From Acidovorax sp. 106 (GTDB taxonomy: Bacteria > Pseudomonadota > Gammaproteobacteria > Burkholderiales > Burkholderiaceae_C), in contig NZ_RCCC01000001.1 of the NCBI RefSeq assembly GCF_003663825.1, positions 2,054,501 through 2,118,500 of the forward strand: a stretch of 64,000 nucleotides of DNA, read 5' to 3'. Each line of letters opens with the position of its first letter. Position 1 is the stretch's first letter. Below the pieces are notes generated by a model that saw only the letters and a program-made list of their open reading frames with translations, did not search any database and was not told the origin of the DNA. This document shows positions 25,350 to 36,084 of this stretch, piece after piece. The translations under genes and the position numbers were made by a program.

Positions 25350-26849
25350 TCAAAGCCCTCCGGGCTGGCGGAGGTGAAAGTCGGTGGCTTGCTGCAGGCG
25401 GTGCGCGGTGTTCAGCAACTGGGCTTCCTTGAAGTAGTTGCCGATCAGTTGCAGTCCCACGGGCATACCGCCTTCGCCAAAACCTGCTGGCACGCTCATG
25501 CCGGGCAGGCCGGCCAGCGACGCAGGCAGGGTGAAGATGTCGGCCAGGTAGTCGGCCAGTGGGTCGCTGCCGTGTTCGCCCAGCTTCCATGCCACCGTGG
25601 GTGCCACGGGTCCAGCGATCACATCGCATTCCTTGAAGGCGTTCTGGAAGTCGTCGGCAATCATGCGGCGAATCTTTTGGGCCTGCAGGTAGTAGGCGTC
25701 GTAGTAGCCGTGGCTCAGCACGTAGGCACCGATCATGATGCGGCGCTTGACCTCGTCGCCAAAGCCTTCGGCGCGGGTCTTTTTGTACATGTCCACCAGG
25801 TCGGTGTAATCCTTGGCGCGGTGGCCAAACTTCACGCCGTCAAAGCGGCTGAGGTTGGACGACGCTTCGGCTGGCGCAATGATGTAGTACACCGGGATCG
25901 ACAACTCGGTGCGCGGCAGCGTGATGGGCACGAGCTTGGCGCCGAGCTTTTCGTATTCCTTGAGCGCGGCATCCACGGCAGCGCGCACATCGGGCGCCAA
26001 GCCATCGCCAAAGAATTCGGCGGGGATGCCGATGCGCAGGCCTTCGATGGAGTCATTGAGCTTGGCACTGAAGTCTTCCGCAGGCACATCCAGCGACGTG
26101 GAGTCGCGGTCGGCGTCAGGCCCGCACATGGCCGACAGCAGCAGCGCGCAGTCTTCGGCGCTGCGGGCCATGGGGCCGGCCTGGTCCAGGCTGGAGGCGA
26201 AGGCGATCATGCCGTAGCGGCTGGCGCGGCCATACGTGGGCTTGATGCCGGTGATGCCGCAAAACGATGCCGGCTGGCGGATCGAGCCGCCCGTGTCTGT
26301 GCCCGTGACGGCCGGTGCCAGGCGCGCAGCGACGGCGACAGCGCTGCCGCCCGATGAGCCGCCGGGAATTCGGCTGGTGTCCCAGGGGTTGCGTATGGGG
26401 GCGGGGGCGTCAAAACCCACGGGGGCCACCGCAGAATTCTCGTTGGCCGAACCCATGGCGAACTCGTCGCAATTGAGCTTGCCCAGTGTCACGGCGCCAG
26501 CCTCGGCCAGCTTGGTGACCACGGTGGCGTCAAAGGGTGACTGGTAGCCCGCGAGCATTTTGGAGCCTGCTGTGCTGGGAAAATCTTTGGTAACAAAGAT
26601 GTCCTTGTGCGCGATGGGTACACCCGCCAGGGGCCCGGCGGTGCCAGCGGCAATGCGCGCGTCGGCCGCTTGGGCCTGGGCCAAGGTGGCGTCTTCATTC
26701 AGGGCCACGTAGGCGCCCAGGGTGGGGTGGGCCTTGGTGCGGGCCAGGAAATGCTGGGCGGCTTCCACGGCGGAAACCTGGCGGTTGCGCAGCTGGCGTG
26801 CCAGCTCGGTCACACTCAGGTCGTGCAGTGCGGTGGGGTTCTGGATCAT
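25350..26849 (-). CDS. gatA: Aspartyl/glutamyl-tRNA amidotransferase subunit A
   Basis: 499 residues, amidase-signature family. It releases ammonia from glutamine for GatB. The Ser-cisSer-Lys triad is visible: K82 in [12 protein letters not shown]165 in [12 protein letters not shown] and nucleophile S189 in [13 protein letters not shown]. Length and domain order match bacterial GatA. It lies between gatC (5-bp gap) and gatB (3-bp gap) on the minus strand, so the complex is made from one message. Confidence 0.96.
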   Translation of the reverse strand: MIQNPTALHDLSVTELARQLRNRQVSAVEAAQHFLARTKAHPTLGAYVALNEDATLAQAQAADARIAAGTAGPLAGVPIAHKDIFVTKDFPSTAGSKMLAGYQSPFDATVVTKLAEAGAVTLGKLNCDEFAMGSANENSAVAPVGFDAPAPIRNPWDTSRIPGGSSGGSAVAVAARLAPAVTGTDTGGSIRQPASFCGITGIKPTYGRASRYGMIAFASSLDQAGPMARSAEDCALLLSAMCGPDADRDSTSLDVPAEDFSAKLNDSIEGLRIGIPAEFFGDGLAPDVRAAVDAALKEYEKLGAKLVPITLPRTELSIPVYYIIAPAEASSNLSRFDGVKFGHRAKDYTDLVDMYKKTRAEGFGDEVKRRIMIGAYVLSHGYYDAYYLQAQKIRRMIADDFQNAFKECDVIAGPVAPTVAWKLGEHGSDPLADYLADIFTLPASLAGLPGMSVPAGFGEGGMPVGLQLIGNYFKEAQLLNTAHRLQQATDFHLRQPGGL

Positions 26850-26854
26850 GGGAC

Positions 26855-27154
26855 TTACTCAATCACTTTGGGCACGAGGAACAGGCCGCGCTCCACGGCT
26901 GGCGCACTCTTTTGGTTGGCTTCGCGGTTGTTGGGCTCGCTGGCGATGTCTTCGCGCAGGCGCAAGGCCACGGCCTGGATGGCTGCCACGGGGTGGGCCA
27001 GGGGCTCAATCCCTTGGGTATCCACAGCCCGCATTTGCTCCACAACGTCGAAAAAGCCGTTCAATTGTGTGAGCATGCGCTCACTTTCTGATGGTGTGAG
27101 CTCCAGTCGCGCCAGATTGGCGATGCGACCAATGTCCTGAGGGGTCAGTGCCAT
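26855..27154 (-). CDS. gatC: Aspartyl/glutamyl-tRNA amidotransferase subunit C
   Basis: 99 residues from ATG 27154, giving the normal GatC size; the frame is open upstream but without similarity. It starts [20 protein letters not shown] and ends [27 protein letters not shown], the belt-like protein that stabilises GatA-GatB. First gene of gatCAB, divergent from mreB across a 218-bp gap (27155-27372) that must hold both promoters; no specific motif was assigned there. Confidence 0.93.
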   Translation of the reverse strand: MALTPQDIGRIANLARLELTPSESERMLTQLNGFFDVVEQMRAVDTQGIEPLAHPVAAIQAVALRLREDIASEPNNREANQKSAPAVERGLFLVPKVIE

Positions 27155-27372
27155 AGGGAAAATATTTCTCGGGATACCAGATGTAAAGCTGTGATCCGGG
27201 TCATGCCGGAGGGAGTTATTCACAGGGGATGGGGTATTATCCCGGCTTTGCCGCAATACCCTCTTTTCAGCCGGTCATTGTGCGAAAAAAGTGATATTTG
27301 ACTCCCACCCACTCCCTGACACACCCGGCGATGGCAGGCCGACGCGCATGCCGTGCCTGAGAGGATTTTTGA

Positions 27373-28416
<1,044 letters not shown>

Positions 28417-28546
28417 TGTGCAAGCCTGGGGCCTTCTTTCGCAGGGGGCTCTGGGTCAGAACCGCGTGATCGCTGATGTCTTCGTGCTTTGTGAGTCCAC
28501 TGCAGTGACCCAGCCCCTGCGCGCCCCTTCCTGAGTACTGCCCTCT

Positions 28547-29464
28547 ATGCCCCTGGGAACCCTAGACCGCAGTGCGCCACCTTTCTTCAAGCAGGGCCCG
28601 TCGGCCCTGTCGCGCTTGGCCGCGTTCAGCGCGCTGGCGCTGTTCTTGATGGTGGCCGATGCCCGCTTTCAAATCACCGGGCCCGTGCGCCAGGCCATTG
28701 GCTCGGTGCTCTATCCGGTGCAGTGGTTGGTGTTCCAGCCGGTGGAGTTGGCACGCCACGGCTCGGGCTACTTCCAATCCTTGCAATCGGCCCAGGCCGA
28801 TGCCGATGCTGCCGCGCAAAAGCTGGTACTGGTGTCGCAGCAGGCGCACCAGGCCGAGCAACTGGCGCAAGAGAACGTGCGCCTGCGCAAGCTTCTGGCG
28901 CTGCGCGAGCGCCTGCAGACGCCCGCCCAGGCCGCCCAGGTGATTTACGACACCGCCGACCCCTACACCCGCCGCGTGGTGATTGACCAGGGGCAGTTGC
29001 ATGGCGTGGAGCAGGGCGTGCCCGTGATGGACGAAGGCGGCGTGCTGGGGCAGGTGACGCGGGTGTTTCCCCTGGTGAGCGAAGTCACGCTGCTGGTGGA
29101 CAGAGATCAGGCCATCCCGGTGCTGAACCTGCGCACCGGCGCACGCGCCGTGGCGTATGGTGACCCGATGGCCGAGCACGGTGGTGGCATTGAGCTGCGC
29201 TTTATCCAGGCCAATGCCGATGTGCGCGAGGACGACCTGCTCACCACCAGCGGGGTGGACGGCGTCTATCCCCCAGGCCTGCCTGTGGCCCGCGTGACCC
29301 ATGTGGAACGCCGTGCCGACTCGGCCTTTGCCCGCATCTACTGCAAGCCCCTGGCCCAGGTGCAGGGTGTGCGCCATGTGATGGTGCTCAAACCCCTGAC
29401 CGACCACCTGCCGCCCCGGCCTGAGCCCGCCCCCACCGTGACCAGCAAGAGGGCGCGCAAATGA
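28547..29464 (+). CDS. mreC: Rod shape-determining protein MreC
   Basis: 305 residues. One membrane segment (about 22-40, SRLAAFSALALFLMVADARF) is followed by a coiled coil (about 80-125, rich in Gln/Ala with AEQLAQENVRLRKLLALRER) and the periplasmic double beta-barrel (VIYDTADPYTRRVVIDQG, GVPVMDEGGVLGQVTRVFP, LLTTSGVDGVYPPGLPVA). It links MreB to PBP2 and the wall synthases. The tail after residue 280 is Pro/Lys rich. Its stop overlaps the mreD start by 4 bp, so the two are translationally coupled. Confidence 0.95.
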   Translation: MPLGTLDRSAPPFFKQGPSALSRLAAFSALALFLMVADARFQITGPVRQAIGSVLYPVQWLVFQPVELARHGSGYFQSLQSAQADADAAAQKLVLVSQQAHQAEQLAQENVRLRKLLALRERLQTPAQAAQVIYDTADPYTRRVVIDQGQLHGVEQGVPVMDEGGVLGQVTRVFPLVSEVTLLVDRDQAIPVLNLRTGARAVAYGDPMAEHGGGIELRFIQANADVREDDLLTTSGVDGVYPPGLPVARVTHVERRADSAFARIYCKPLAQVQGVRHVMVLKPLTDHLPPRPEPAPTVTSKRARK

Positions 29465-29979
29465 TCATGCCCCGTGGCCAGCAGTTGCTGCTGCCTGTCA
29501 ACCCGGTTTTCATTGTCGTCAGCCTGCTGGTGGGCCTGGCCGTCAATCTGGTGCCCTTGGGGCGCTGGGTGTGGCTGCCGGACTTGCTGATGGTGCTGAT
29601 CGTGTTCTGGAGCGTGCACCAGCCCCTGCGGGTGGGCATGGGCGTGGCGTTTGCGCTGGGGCTGTGCATGGATGTGGCGCAGTCTGCGTTGCTGGGCCAG
29701 CACGCGCTGGCCTACACCGTGCTCTCCTTCAGCGCCACGGCCATGCACCGGCGCTTGCTGTGGTTCAGCGTGCCCTCGCAGGCCCTGCAGTTATTGCCCA
29801 TGTTTGCCATGGCGCATGGCATCGAGACCTTGCTGCGGATGGTCACCGGCGGCATCTTCCCGGGCTTCTGGGTGTTGTTGGCGCCTGCGCTGGAAGTCGC
29901 TTTGTGGCCCCTGGCCAGCTGGGTGCTGCTGGCCCCGCAGCGCCGCCCGCCCGATCGCGACGAGAACCGCCCCCTGTGA
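29461..29979 (+). CDS. mreD: Rod shape-determining protein MreD
   Basis: 172 residues, ATG overlapping the mreC stop (ATGA). Five or six hydrophobic helices fill the chain, for example FIVVSLLVGLAVNLVPLG and LPDLLMVLIVFWSVHQP, the family hallmark. Integral inner-membrane part of the Rod complex. The C-terminus is short and charged (RRPPDRDENRPL). 60 bp separate it from the PBP2 gene. Confidence 0.92.
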   Translation: MIMPRGQQLLLPVNPVFIVVSLLVGLAVNLVPLGRWVWLPDLLMVLIVFWSVHQPLRVGMGVAFALGLCMDVAQSALLGQHALAYTVLSFSATAMHRRLLWFSVPSQALQLLPMFAMAHGIETLLRMVTGGIFPGFWVLLAPALEVALWPLASWVLLAPQRRPPDRDENRPL

Positions 29980-30039
29980 CCATGGTGAGCGCACGAACGT
30001 TACGACGGCTCGCAGTGCAAGCCTGGAGGGGCAGCACAC

Positions 30040-31974
30040 ATGACTGAAATCCGCAACGTTGCCGCCGACGCATCGCGCCTGCGCCTGCGCGTGCTGGTGG
30101 TGGCCGCCGTGGTGTTTTTGGCGTTCGGCCTCATCGTGGCGCGGCTGCTGTATTTGCAGGTGGTGCGCCACGAAGATCTGGCCGCCCAGGCCGAGAGCAA
30201 CCGCACGGCCGTGGTGCCCATCGTGCCCAACCGGGGCCTGATCCTGGACCGCAATGGCGTGGTGCTGGCCACCAACTACGCGGCCTACACGCTGGAGATC
30301 ACCCCATCGCGCGCAGCCCCGCTGGACGACACCATCGACGCGCTGGCCAAGGTGGTGGACATCCACCAGCGCGACCGGCGGCGCTTCAAGCGCTTGCTGG
30401 AAGAGTCGCGCAATTTCGAGTCGCTGCCCATTCGCACCCGCCTGAGTGATGAGGAAGTGGCGCGCTTTGCCGCGCAGCAGTACCGCTTTCCGGGGGTGGA
30501 GATCAAGGCGCGCCTGTTCCGCAACTACCCCCTGGGCGAGATCGGCAGCCACGCCATTGGCTACATTGGCCGTATCAACCAGAACGAGAAGCAGCGCATT
30601 CAGGACGCGGACGACGAGGCCAACTACCGGGGTACCGAATACATCGGCAAGCTGGGGGTGGAGCAAAGCTTTGAATCCGACCTGCACGGCATCACCGGCG
30701 TGGAGCAAATGGAGACATCGGCCGGCGGGCGTGCCGTGCGCAAGCTGGCCAGCCGTCCTGCCACACCGGGCAAGAGCGTGATGATCTCGCTGGACATCAA
30801 GTTGCAGAAGATGGTGGAAGACCTGTTTGGTGACCGCCGTGGCGCCCTGGTGGCCATCGATCCGCGCAACGGCGAAGTGCTGGCCCTGGTGAGCAAGCCC
30901 ACGTTTGATCCCAACCTCTTTGTCGAAGGCATTGACGTGGAGAACTGGACCGCGCTCAACGAATCCATCGACAAACCCCTTCTCAACCGCGCACTGCGCG
31001 GGCTGTACCCGCCGGGGTCCACCTACAAGCCCTTCATGGCGCTGGCGGCGCTGGAGCTGAACAAGCGCTCGCCCAGCATGATCGTCAACGACCCGGGTTT
31101 TTACAACTTCGGTGGCCGCACCTTCCGCAGCCACGAAGGCGGCTTGGGCGCGCTCGACATGCACCGGGCCATCCAGTTCTCCAGTAACACCTACTTTTAC
31201 TCACTGGCGGTGGAGATGGGGGTGGACACCATCCACGACTTCATGAAGCCCCTGACGTTCGGGCAGTCCACTGGCATTGACCTGAACGGCGAAGTGCGCG
31301 GCACCCTGCCCAGCACCGAATGGAAGCGCAACACCTACAAGCGCCCGGAAATGAAGCGCTGGTTCCCTGGCGAGACGGTGTCGCTGGGCATTGGCCAGGG
31401 CTACAACAACTTCACCATGCTGCAGCTGGCTGTGGCCGAGGCCACGCTGGCCAATGGCGGCACGCGCTACGCGCCGCACCTCATCAAGGCTGTCAGAGAC
31501 ACGGTGACGGGCGAGCTGACACCGGTGCCCCAGCCGCCTGGCAAAGACCTGGGCTACAAGCCCAAGAACGTGGAGATCGTGCGCAACGCGCTGGTGGCGG
31601 TGAACAAGGGCGGCACCGGCACCCGTATCTTTGCCGGGGCGCCGTACACCTCCGCCGGTAAAACCGGCACCGCACAGGCGGTGAGCCTGGGCCAGAACGT
31701 CAAATACAACGCCAAGGCGATGGAAGAGCACCAGCGCGACCACTCGCTCTTTGCCGCGTTCGCACCCGCTGAGTCACCGCAGATCGTGGTGGCCTTGATT
31801 GTGGAAAACGCGGGCTTTGGTGCCGCCGCCGCCGGGCCCATCGCGCGGCGCGTGTTTGACTACTGGTTGCAGGGCGAATACCCCAACGAGGAAGACATCC
31901 AGGCCGTGCGCAAAGGCCAGGCTGCTGCGCCAATTGGCAAACCGCGCCGGGCAGACGAAGTCACCTTGCGCTGA
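30040..31974 (+). CDS. mrdA: Penicillin-binding protein 2 (elongation transpeptidase)
   Basis: 644 residues. One N-terminal membrane anchor (about 20-42), then a pedestal domain with RGLILDRNGVVLATN, then the class B transpeptidase. Catalytic motifs are intact: STYK with Ser327, SSN at 381-383 and KTG at 541-543. It cross-links peptidoglycan during side-wall growth with RodA. The usual fifth operon gene, rodA, does not follow; a lipoprotein gene with its own leader comes 149 bp later. The C-terminal extension after about 615 is typical for this family. Confidence 0.95.
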   Translation: MTEIRNVAADASRLRLRVLVVAAVVFLAFGLIVARLLYLQVVRHEDLAAQAESNRTAVVPIVPNRGLILDRNGVVLATNYAAYTLEITPSRAAPLDDTIDALAKVVDIHQRDRRRFKRLLEESRNFESLPIRTRLSDEEVARFAAQQYRFPGVEIKARLFRNYPLGEIGSHAIGYIGRINQNEKQRIQDADDEANYRGTEYIGKLGVEQSFESDLHGITGVEQMETSAGGRAVRKLASRPATPGKSVMISLDIKLQKMVEDLFGDRRGALVAIDPRNGEVLALVSKPTFDPNLFVEGIDVENWTALNESIDKPLLNRALRGLYPPGSTYKPFMALAALELNKRSPSMIVNDPGFYNFGGRTFRSHEGGLGALDMHRAIQFSSNTYFYSLAVEMGVDTIHDFMKPLTFGQSTGIDLNGEVRGTLPSTEWKRNTYKRPEMKRWFPGETVSLGIGQGYNNFTMLQLAVAEATLANGGTRYAPHLIKAVRDTVTGELTPVPQPPGKDLGYKPKNVEIVRNALVAVNKGGTGTRIFAGAPYTSAGKTGTAQAVSLGQNVKYNAKAMEEHQRDHSLFAAFAPAESPQIVVALIVENAGFGAAAAGPIARRVFDYWLQGEYPNEEDIQAVRKGQAAAPIGKPRRADEVTLR

Positions 31975-32123
31975 GCCTGAAGCAGGCCGCAGCCGCCTAT
32001 GTGCCGTCTCGGCAAAGCGATTGCTAACACCTGCTCACAGCATGCGTGCGCCATTGGCATCACAATCCGGCCGCTTTCGCCCTTCGGAGGAGAGCACCCG
32101 ATTGCTACCTGCCGGCGGACACC

Positions 32124-33212
32124 ATGCAACGCCAACGCCGCCGGGCCCTGGGGGCCCTTCCTGTTTTTCTGCTCACGGCGTGCGGCGGAGGTGGTGGGGG
32201 CGATGCTCCGACCAGCCCGACCAGCCCGACCAGCCCGACCAGCCCGACCAGCCCGACCAGCCCCGGCACGCCTTCGGTGCCTCCCTCGGGCGTTACGTAC
32301 GGCAACCTCTCGCGCGCCAGCCTGGGCGCTGGGGCCTCGCTCAATGGGGCCATTCCGTTCCCTGCGGACAACCCCTGGAACACCGACATCAGTGCCGCCG
32401 AGGTTGACCCGAACTCCGAGCGCCTGATCGCCAGCATGGGTGCCGACACGGGCCTGTACCGCGACTTTGGCTCGGGCCTGTGGGACGGGGCGCCCATCGG
32501 CATTCCGTACCGCGTGGTGTCCGGCCAGCAGGCCACGGTGGTGATCGAGTACCAAGCCTATGGGGACGAAAGTGACCCTGGCCCGTTCCCCATCCCGCTG
32601 GACGCGCCTGTGGAAGGCGCGCCGGGGCGGGGCGGGGACCGGCATGTGCTGGTGATCGACCGGGACAATCAGCGCCTCTATGAATTGGGACGTGCCTTTG
32701 CGAAAGGCGACCGTTGGCAGTCCGATGTGGGGGCCGCGTTCCACCTCGACAGCAACAACGTGCGCCCCAGCGCGAAGGCGGGCTGGACCAGCGCCGATGC
32801 CGCCGGGCTGCCGATCTTTCCCGGTCTGGTGCGGTACGACAAGGCCTCGCAGGGCGCGGGGGGCATTCGCCACGCCTTGCGCTTCACGGCAGCACGCACG
32901 CGCAAAGCTTTTGTGCCGCCCGCCACGCACTACGCATCCTCCAGCACCGACGCCAACTTGCCGCCCATGGGCATGCGGGTGCGGTTGAAGGCCAGCTACG
33001 CCATCCCCAGCAGCTTCAGCCCCGAGGCCCAGGCCATCCTCACAGCGCTCAAGACCTACGGCACGCTGCTGGCCGACAACGGCTCGAACTGGTACCTCAG
33101 CGGGGCCCCGGATGAGCGCTGGAACAACGATCGCCTGCTCACCGAGCTGGCCTCAGTCAAGGGGCGTGATCTGGAGGTGGTGAAGATGACCGGCTTGGTC
33201 ACGCAGGTGTAG
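32124..33212 (+). CDS. Hypothetical lipoprotein with Thr-Ser-Pro repeat linker
   Basis: 362 residues from ATG 32124; the frame is open upstream without similarity. The signal peptide is short, with lipobox FLLTAC, and is followed by six Gly, then six TSP triplets and a Pro/Gly-rich stretch, a spacer lifting the folded part off the membrane. The globular part (about 75-362) has FPADNPWNTDISAAEVDPNS, GIPYRVVSGQQATVVIEY, GGDRHVLVIDRDNQRLYELG and GIRHALRFTAARTRKAFVPP. This resembles secreted proteins found across bacteria with no assigned function; I recognise no catalytic motif. The preceding gap 31975-32123 is empty. It occupies the place where rodA usually follows PBP2. Confidence 0.72.
   Translation: MQRQRRRALGALPVFLLTACGGGGGGDAPTSPTSPTSPTSPTSPTSPGTPSVPPSGVTYGNLSRASLGAGASLNGAIPFPADNPWNTDISAAEVDPNSERLIASMGADTGLYRDFGSGLWDGAPIGIPYRVVSGQQATVVIEYQAYGDESDPGPFPIPLDAPVEGAPGRGGDRHVLVIDRDNQRLYELGRAFAKGDRWQSDVGAAFHLDSNNVRPSAKAGWTSADAAGLPIFPGLVRYDKASQGAGGIRHALRFTAARTRKAFVPPATHYASSSTDANLPPMGMRVRLKASYAIPSSFSPEAQAILTALKTYGTLLADNGSNWYLSGAPDERWNNDRLLTELASVKGRDLEVVKMTGLVTQV
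32208..32261 (+). repeat. Six perfect tandem copies of a 9-bp unit in a lipoprotein gene
   Basis: The unit CCGACCAGC is repeated six times without error and encodes Thr-Ser-Pro in frame. Loss or gain of units keeps the frame and only changes linker length, so strain-to-strain length variation is likely. Confidence 0.9.
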
Positions 33213-33252
33213 GCACGGGCTGCGCTGCTGTGTCCAGTGCAGTGTTGGGTTC

Positions 33253-33318
33253 TATTTGCTATTGTTTTGGTAGCTTCTAGCGCTTATTCAATAAGCGCTA
33301 GGGCCTGTTTTTATCTAA
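33253..33318 (+). repeat. Dispersed ~60-bp repeat, terminator-like
   Basis: TTTGCTATTGTTTTGGTAGC, then TAGCGCTTATT / AATAAGCGCTA (arms 33278-33288 and 33290-33300) and GGGCCTGTTTTTAT. It lies between the lipoprotein and the convergent EamA gene and could terminate transcription. It is a near-full copy of the repeat family. Confidence 0.72.
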
Positions 33319-33341
33319 AAATATCGCGGTGGCGCACCTGT

Positions 33342-34229
33342 TCAGGCCGCCTGTGCCTTGCTGGCCGGCTGCAGCTGGCTCACCACCAGGGCGGCCACGA
33401 TCAGGGCCGCGCCGCCGCTGCCTGTCCAGCCCAGGCTTTCGCCCAGCAGCACCCAGGCCGTCAGTGCCGCAAACACGGGCTCCAGCCCAAAGACGATGGC
33501 GCTGCGCATGGCGTCCACCCGCTGCTGGCCCCAGGCCTGCAGCGTCACCACCACCACGCTGGCCAGCAGGCCCAGGTACACCAAGGCAATCCAGGCGGCG
33601 TTGTCTAGGCGGGTCAGTTGGGGCAGCCAGTCCATGTGCCCATCGCGCCCCCACAGCAGCACGGTGGCGGCGCCACACATCACCAGGGCCTGCGCGGCGG
33701 CCATGCGGGTGGCGCGCAGCGGGGCGGCGCTGGTGCGGCGCGCACATTCTTCCAGCGCCAGGATGTACAGCGCATAGAACACCGTGCTGGCCAGGGTGAG
33801 CGTGTCGCCCAGGTTCCAGGGCTCGTTTTCATGGAACATCAGCGCCATGCCCGCAAACGCCATGGCGCAGGCCGCCCACAGCTGCCAGCCGTAGCGGCGG
33901 CCCAGCGCCAGCATCGCAATCAGCGGCACCACCAGCACGTTTAGGCCGGTCACAAACGCGTTGCGATTGCTGCTGGTGCGCGCCAGTCCTTCAATCTGCA
34001 GCCAGAACGCCAGAAACAGCAGCAGCCCCAGCGCGCAGCCCCAGCGCCGCTCATTGCTGCGCATGCCGCGCCACAGCGGCAGTAGCACCACCAATGCAAT
34101 GGCGAAGCGCAGCCAGATGATCTGCAGCGCATCGAGTTGCGCAGACAGCAGCTTCATGGCCGGGAAGGTGGTGCCCCACACCACGGTGACGATGAGCAAG
34201 GCCATCAGGCCGGAACGTTCGGTGCGCAT
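33342..34229 (-). CDS. EamA-family (DMT) transporter
   Basis: 295 residues from ATG 34229. Ten hydrophobic helices in two five-helix EamA repeats; the first begins LMALLIVTVVWGTTFPAMKL and the second ends VFAALTAWVLLGESLGWTGS GGAALIV. Drug/metabolite transporters of this type export amino acids or metabolites; substrate not predictable. It lies 107 bp downstream of the amino-acid ABC operon on the same strand, but a terminator separates them. Confidence 0.85.
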   Translation of the reverse strand: MRTERSGLMALLIVTVVWGTTFPAMKLLSAQLDALQIIWLRFAIALVVLLPLWRGMRSNERRWGCALGLLLFLAFWLQIEGLARTSSNRNAFVTGLNVLVVPLIAMLALGRRYGWQLWAACAMAFAGMALMFHENEPWNLGDTLTLASTVFYALYILALEECARRTSAAPLRATRMAAAQALVMCGAATVLLWGRDGHMDWLPQLTRLDNAAWIALVYLGLLASVVVVTLQAWGQQRVDAMRSAIVFGLEPVFAALTAWVLLGESLGWTGSGGAALIVAALVVSQLQPASKAQAA

Positions 34230-34278
34230 GGGAAGACCTCTCCAGAACCAAAATCCAAAACAAAACCCAGCCCGCAAA

Positions 34279-34312
34279 CAAAAAGGGCCCCCGGTTGCCC
34301 GGTGGCCCTTGG
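34279..34312 (-). terminator. Rho-independent terminator of the amino-acid ABC operon
   Basis: On the minus strand AAGGGCC (34310-34304) pairs with GGCCCTT (34289-34283) and is followed by TTTGTTTG. Positioned 24 bp after the ATPase stop codon. Confidence 0.72.
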
Positions 34313-34335
34313 GTCAGGCTCTCCCGGTCGCCGTG

Positions 34336-35106
34336 TCAGTGGCTGACTCGACCCAGAAACGCGCGGATGCGGTCGTTGGCCGGGTTGTTGAAAAACTCCT
34401 GCGGCGGCGCATCGTGGGCGATGCGGCCCTGGTCGAAGAACATCACGCGGTCGGCCACCTCGCGGGCAAAGCCCATTTCGTGGGTGACCACAATCATCGT
34501 CATGCCGCCGCGCGCCAGCTCGCGCATCACGTCCAGCACTTCCTTGACCATCTCCGGGTCCAGCGCCGAGGTAGGCTCGTCAAACAGCATCACCTTCGGT
34601 TGCATGGCCAGCGCGCGGGCAATGGCCACCCGCTGCTGCTGCCCGCCCGACAGTTGCCAGGGGTACTTGTGCGCATGGTCTTGCATGCCCACGCGGCGCA
34701 GCAGCTGCATGGCGTCCTGGTTGGCCTGGGCGCGGGGCGTGTGGCGAATGCGGCGGGGCGCCAGCGTCACGTTGTCCAGCACGCTCATGTGGCCAAACAG
34801 GTTGAACTGCTGGAACACCATGCCCACCTCGCAGCGCTGGCGCTGCAAAGTGGTGTGGTCGTCGCACACGTCCACGCCGTCGATGGTGATGCGCCCGGCG
34901 TCGTGCGGCTCCAGCCGGTTGATGGCGCGCAGCAGCGTGCTCTTGCCCGAGCCAGAGGCGCCAATGATCACCGTCACCTCGCCCGTGTGGAACACGGTGG
35001 ACACTTCTTTGAGTACCTGGTGCGTGCCAAACGATTTGCACACGCCCTCGGCAACGATGTAGGGCTTGGGCTGGGCCACAGGTGCAGATACAGGGTGGTG
35101 GCTCAT
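34336..35106 (-). CDS. Polar amino-acid ABC transporter ATP-binding protein (GlnQ/HisP type)
   Basis: 256 residues. Walker [12 protein letters not shown]-loop [18 protein letters not shown], signature [16 protein letters not shown], Walker [15 protein letters not shown] and H-loop [15 protein letters not shown] are all intact, in the exact style of polar amino-acid importers. The start overlaps the permease stop by 4 bp (ATGA), so the two are coupled. Works with the permease at 35103 and the binding protein at 36085. Confidence 0.93.
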   Translation of the reverse strand: MSHHPVSAPVAQPKPYIVAEGVCKSFGTHQVLKEVSTVFHTGEVTVIIGASGSGKSTLLRAINRLEPHDAGRITIDGVDVCDDHTTLQRQRCEVGMVFQQFNLFGHMSVLDNVTLAPRRIRHTPRAQANQDAMQLLRRVGMQDHAHKYPWQLSGGQQQRVAIARALAMQPKVMLFDEPTSALDPEMVKEVLDVMRELARGGMTMIVVTHEMGFAREVADRVMFFDQGRIAHDAPPQEFFNNPANDRIRAFLGRVSH

Positions 35107-35885
35107 TGGTTGCGCCCTTCCACGTCAAAGCGGTACTCGACCGCGTTGGAGATTTGCGTGACCAGCGTGGTGAGCAGCAAATACGTCACCGCCACCGTGG
35201 TCAGCGTGGCAATAGGCTGGAAGGTGGCCGACTGGATGCGGTTGCCCACGTTGGTCAGCTCCACCACGCCAATGGCATAGGCCAGCGACGAATCCTTGAG
35301 CAGCGCCACAAAGTTGCTCACCAGCGGCGGCAGCGAAATCTTGAACGCCTGCGGGAACACCACATCCAGGAAGACGTGCACACGCCCCAGGCCCAGCGCC
35401 CGAGCGGCTTCGGTCTGGCCGCGCGGCACGGCCAGCAGGCCCGCGCGCAGCGCCTCAGCGTTGTAGGCGCCCACGTTCAGCCCCAGGGCCACCACGGCGG
35501 CAGCAAAGTCGGGCAGGTTCAGGCCCGGCACCAGCACCGGCAGGGCAAAGTACACAAACAGAATCTGCACCAGCAGCGGTGTGCCGCGAATCGCCCAGAT
35601 GTACAGGCTGGCCGCCCAGCGCACGGCCACCCAGCGGGCGGTGCGGGCCAGCGCGGCCACGGTGCCCAGCACCAGGCCCACGGCGCCGCTGATGAGCGTG
35701 AGCCACAGCGTGGTGCGGGCGCCCTCAGAGAACGCCTGGGCGTTGGAGCCAATGGGTTCGGGCAGGAAGGAGAGCAGTTCGCCCAGCAGCGACAGGGCCA
35801 GCACCATGAGCACCACCGCGGCGACCAGGGTGGCATTGCTGCGCTGCTGGCGCGTCCAGGTTTGCGGCCAAAGGGCAATAAGCAT
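35103..35885 (-). CDS. Polar amino-acid ABC transporter permease
   Basis: 260 residues. Hydrophobic segments at about 18-42, 55-80, 95-125, 150-170 and 210-240. The HisMQ signature [26 protein letters not shown] and the EAA loop with [22 protein letters not shown] are present. It forms the membrane channel for the ATPase encoded by the overlapping downstream gene. A terminator-like hairpin in the 199-bp gap upstream separates it from the binding-protein gene. Confidence 0.92.
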   Translation of the reverse strand: MLIALWPQTWTRQQRSNATLVAAVVLMVLALSLLGELLSFLPEPIGSNAQAFSEGARTTLWLTLISGAVGLVLGTVAALARTARWVAVRWAASLYIWAIRGTPLLVQILFVYFALPVLVPGLNLPDFAAAVVALGLNVGAYNAEALRAGLLAVPRGQTEAARALGLGRVHVFLDVVFPQAFKISLPPLVSNFVALLKDSSLAYAIGVVELTNVGNRIQSATFQPIATLTTVAVTYLLLTTLVTQISNAVEYRFDVEGRNQ

Positions 35886-35970
35886 GAATGAAATGACCGG
35901 TCGGTCTCAGTTCTGAATCGATCCAGCCGCAGAGGCTGGGGCATCCACGGCGCCAAAGGTGGCGAGTGTG

Positions 35971-36018
35971 CCAGCAAAAACAAAGGGTGCGCAGAGGGCA
36001 TGTACCCTCTGTGCACCC
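35971..36018 (-). terminator. Terminator-like hairpin between binding-protein and permease genes
   Basis: Fourteen-base arms (35985-35998 and 36005-36018) pair with one G-U type mismatch around the loop CATGTA. On the minus strand the hairpin is followed by TTTGTTTTTG. It lies 66 bp after the binding-protein stop and 99 bp before the permease, the usual spot for a partial terminator that keeps binding protein in excess. Confidence 0.7.
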
Positions 36019-36084
36019 TGGGGGCTGCAGGGGCGGGGGCCAGCTTGGCTCACCTCAACCCCTCTCGCCCCTGGCGATGGCAAC

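Noticed and set aside
29791..31164. 457-codon frame antisense to mreD/PBP2
   Set aside because: It crosses an intergenic gap and two genes with no ribosome site; PBP2 motifs prove the sense frame.
32208..32261. Tandem repeat considered as a CRISPR-like array
   Set aside because: Nine-base units with no spacers, in frame within a gene.
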